A program made the position numbers and the translations under genes. This document shows, in pieces, positions 23,525-25,380 of a DNA stretch of 25,380 bases. The notes under the pieces were generated by a model that saw nothing but the letters and a program-made list of their open reading frames with translations, did not search any database and was not told where the DNA came from. The DNA comes from a virus: the IMG/VR virus record IMGVR_UViG_3300035665_000223, positions 1 through 25,380 of that record. One strand, given 5' to 3'. Within the stretch, counting starts at the first letter, position 1; each line of letters begins with the position of its first letter.

Positions 23525-25380
23525 TGGCTACTAAAAAATCTAGACTAGCAGAAATTTATAAGTCGGAGAAAGCTCGAGGCGGTGGTGTTGCTTCAACACT
23601 AGGTAAACGAGCTCTAGAAAAAATAGATCCTCGACAATTTTTTAATCAATCAGGATTTTTAGCTACGGTTTTGCCTTCATTGTTCAAAGCTTATAGCGCT
23701 ACAGGCGGTACCGATACAAGTAAAATAACTATGACTCCAACAAAAGAGTCGATGGTTACGGAAGCCATGAATGTTAGAATGAATGATTTGGCTTCAAGAA
23801 TGAATGATGTTGCCGTCAATACACAACTAAGTGCGAAAAATTCTCTAGTGTTGCCGGCGATGGCCAGAGACATGAATTTGATGAGGCAAAATATCGCTAA
23901 GTTGGCCAAAGCTCAAGGTGTCAAACCAACATATAAAGCAGACATGTTTTTCAAAGGTGCTTCTGAAAGAGAAAAAGAATACGAGTCTAAGTTTGGAAAA
24001 GCAAAAGCAACAATGCCGACTGCATCACCAACAACTAAACCTGAAGAGAAGGGTGGACTGAGTGGCATTTTAGGATTTTTAGCACCTTTATTTGCACCTC
24101 TTTTGAAAATAGGATCAACAATTGTCGGTGCGATTACTAGCACTTTGAGTGGCTTAGGTGAATTTTTACTTAAAGGCATCACTTCTATTTTCAGCGTTGA
24201 CAACTTAATGAAAGCTTTAGGTTTGACCGGAAGTGTTTTAAAAGGTTTAATAAAAATGGTTGGGATGATAGTGACAAACCCAATATTTTTAGCAATTGCT
24301 GCGGCGGGTAGTTTATTCGCTCTCGCCAAAATGCTTCGTGAAGAATTTGATGAGAAAAAACAACGCTACATGGAACTTGCTACTAAGAAAAAAGAGCAAG
24401 GTGCTTTATCGCCAGAAGAGGAAGCTGAATTACAAAAATTAAACAGTACAAAGTTGCAACAGGCCGCAAGAGAAGAATTGGGTGGCTATGATCCTATCTT
24501 GAACAAAGTTACCAAAACAACAAGAGTTCAAGGCATCGTTGCTGAAACTGCAGCTGCTGGTGCATCACTTAGAGATGAAGCAGCAATTCAACTTAGAGAT
24601 GAATATGAACAAGCTGGCAAAAATCCGAATTTAATAACGAATGAAGAAATTGCAAAACGAGCAGACCAACTAAAACAATTGAGAACTCCAGTACCAGATG
24701 ATGGTTCTTTTGCTGCAGCTGAAGCAAGAAGATTTAGGCAGACTGAGGGTAGTGAAGGGAGAATGGCCAGACTAGGTGTTTCTCCAAGTCCAGTTGAGGG
24801 TGGCCGTGGCACAATTAATCCGCCGAATGTATCTCCAACACCAGTGAGTGGTGTGTTGGACTTAATTGCTTCTGGTGAGGCGATAAGCAAAGACCCATAT
24901 AACTCCATGAATCAAGGAACTCCAGGTGGAAAAATTTCTGGTTCTGGTGTATCAACCAATATTATTGGACAAAACCTTACAGACATGACCATTGGTGAAA
25001 TATTAAGTAGAGCACCAAATGCAAATGATAATGCTGAAGAGAGAAAACAAAAAGGCGCAGTATTCGCTGCAGGTCGTTATCAAATAATACCCAAAACATT
25101 ACAGGGTTTGGTCGACCAAGGTGTTGTGAGTAAAGATGAAAAGTTTACACCAGAAGTTCAAGATAGATTAGCTCTCAAATTGGTCGAACAGTCTGGTGCA
25201 ACAAAATCAATCAATGAGGGTGATTTAGAAAAAGCACAGTATCAACTATCAAAAGTTTGGGCTTCTTTGCCAGTGCCGGCGGGAATGATGTTGAAGAGTG
25301 GACAAGTTAGCACTGGTGTTGAATCATTTTATGGTGGTGCAAATAAAGCAAAAGAAGGATTAACTTTAGCTTCTCTACAG
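23524..25380 (+). CDS. Tape-measure/hub-like tail protein with lysozyme-like domain (runs off right edge)
   Basis: 619 codons are visible and the gene continues. Residues 1-165 are polar and helical. Residues about 178-272 are strongly hydrophobic (GILGFLAPLFAPLLKIGSTI, GEFLLKGITSIFSV, TNPIFLAIAAAGSLFALAKM), as in tape-measure proteins. Residues 273-415 are charged helix, then a Pro/Gly linker. From about residue 443 comes a lysozyme-like domain: VLDLIASGEAISKDPYNSMN, with E452 a candidate catalytic Glu, then MTIGEIL (488-494), AAGRYQIIPKTLQGLV (515-530) and FTPEVQDRLALKLV (541-554). The 'GRYQIIP-TL' element is typical of phage muramidase modules. Being directly after the gp26/gp51 chaperone-like pair suggests the tape-measure role held by gp29 in T4, but homology to gp29 is not visible. 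The enzyme would open peptidoglycan during injection. Confidence 0.68.
   Translation, partial: MATKKSRLAEIYKSEKARGGGVASTLGKRALEKIDPRQFFNQSGFLATVLPSLFKAYSATGGTDTSKITMTPTKESMVTEAMNVRMNDLASRMNDVAVNTQLSAKNSLVLPAMARDMNLMRQNIAKLAKAQGVKPTYKADMFFKGASEREKEYESKFGKAKATMPTASPTTKPEEKGGLSGILGFLAPLFAPLLKIGSTIVGAITSTLSGLGEFLLKGITSIFSVDNLMKALGLTGSVLKGLIKMVGMIVTNPIFLAIAAAGSLFALAKMLREEFDEKKQRYMELATKKKEQGALSPEEEAELQKLNSTKLQQAAREELGGYDPILNKVTKTTRVQGIVAETAAAGASLRDEAAIQLRDEYEQAGKNPNLITNEEIAKRADQLKQLRTPVPDDGSFAAAEARRFRQTEGSEGRMARLGVSPSPVEGGRGTINPPNVSPTPVSGVLDLIASGEAISKDPYNSMNQGTPGGKISGSGVSTNIIGQNLTDMTIGEILSRAPNANDNAEERKQKGAVFAAGRYQIIPKTLQGLVDQGVVSKDEKFTPEVQDRLALKLVEQSGATKSINEGDLEKAQYQLSKVWASLPVPAGMMLKSGQVSTGVESFYGGANKAKEGLTLASLQ

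Noticed and set aside
23691-24908. Three minus-strand open frames (72, 138 and 106 codons) opposite the tape-measure-like gene
   Set aside because: They are antisense to a continuous coding frame with clear domains, have no promoter box or ribosome binding site, and read as composition-driven shadows.
1-25380. Anti-phage defence, CRISPR, tRNA or auxiliary metabolic genes
   Set aside because: No direct-repeat array, cloverleaf-like sequence or non-structural enzyme apart from gp4 and the lysozyme-like module was found; the window is entirely late structural genes.

Overview
The window is part of the late structural region of a T4-like contractile-tail phage (myovirus). It encodes most of the baseplate, plus a head-completion protein and the start of the tail hub/tape-measure genes. 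The sequence is AT-rich, genes are packed with 0-20 base gaps or 1-4 base overlaps, and the proteins look like the versions found in marine T4-like phages of cyanobacteria and Pelagibacter (DUF4815 giant protein, Gly-Tyr rich repeat modules, NATAAATA late promoters). The host cannot be fixed from this window. No tRNA, CRISPR, insertion sequence, integrase or defence gene was seen. No stretch longer than about 75 bases lacks a gene.

Left block (1-20707, all minus strand, read right to left): gp48 tail-tube cap, gp53 wedge, gp27-like hub, a gp5-type OB-fold hub protein, a separate gp5-type beta-helix spike, an 850-residue structural protein of unknown role, gp25, gp6, a large protein in the gp7 position, an enlarged gp8, a 1988-residue DUF4815 protein in the gp9/gp10 position, a 71-residue coiled-coil protein, and the beginning of a fibre-like protein that runs off the left edge. 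The order broadly runs from the central hub and tube to the wedge periphery.

Right block (20737-25380, all plus strand): gp4 head-completion nuclease-fold protein, a 192-residue protein I cannot name, a gp54-like tail-tube-fold protein, gp26, a gp51-like small protein, and a tape-measure-like protein with a lysozyme-like domain that runs off the right edge. The blocks diverge from a 29-base gap holding two overlapping, opposite-facing late promoters arranged as a near-perfect palindrome.

The most interesting points are: (i) gp26 ends in two overlapping -1 slippery heptamers, preceded by a Shine-Dalgarno-like GAGGG, and the -1 frame is open straight into gp51, so a gp26-gp51 fusion resembling the lambda G/GT tail chaperone pair is plausible just upstream of the tape-measure-like gene; (ii) T4 gp5 appears split in two with no lysozyme domain, while a lysozyme-like domain sits in the tape-measure-like protein; (iii) late-promoter boxes lie only 4-7 bases upstream of several start codons, which predicts almost leaderless late mRNAs; (iv) a Gly-Tyr rich beta module recurs in five neighbouring structural proteins.
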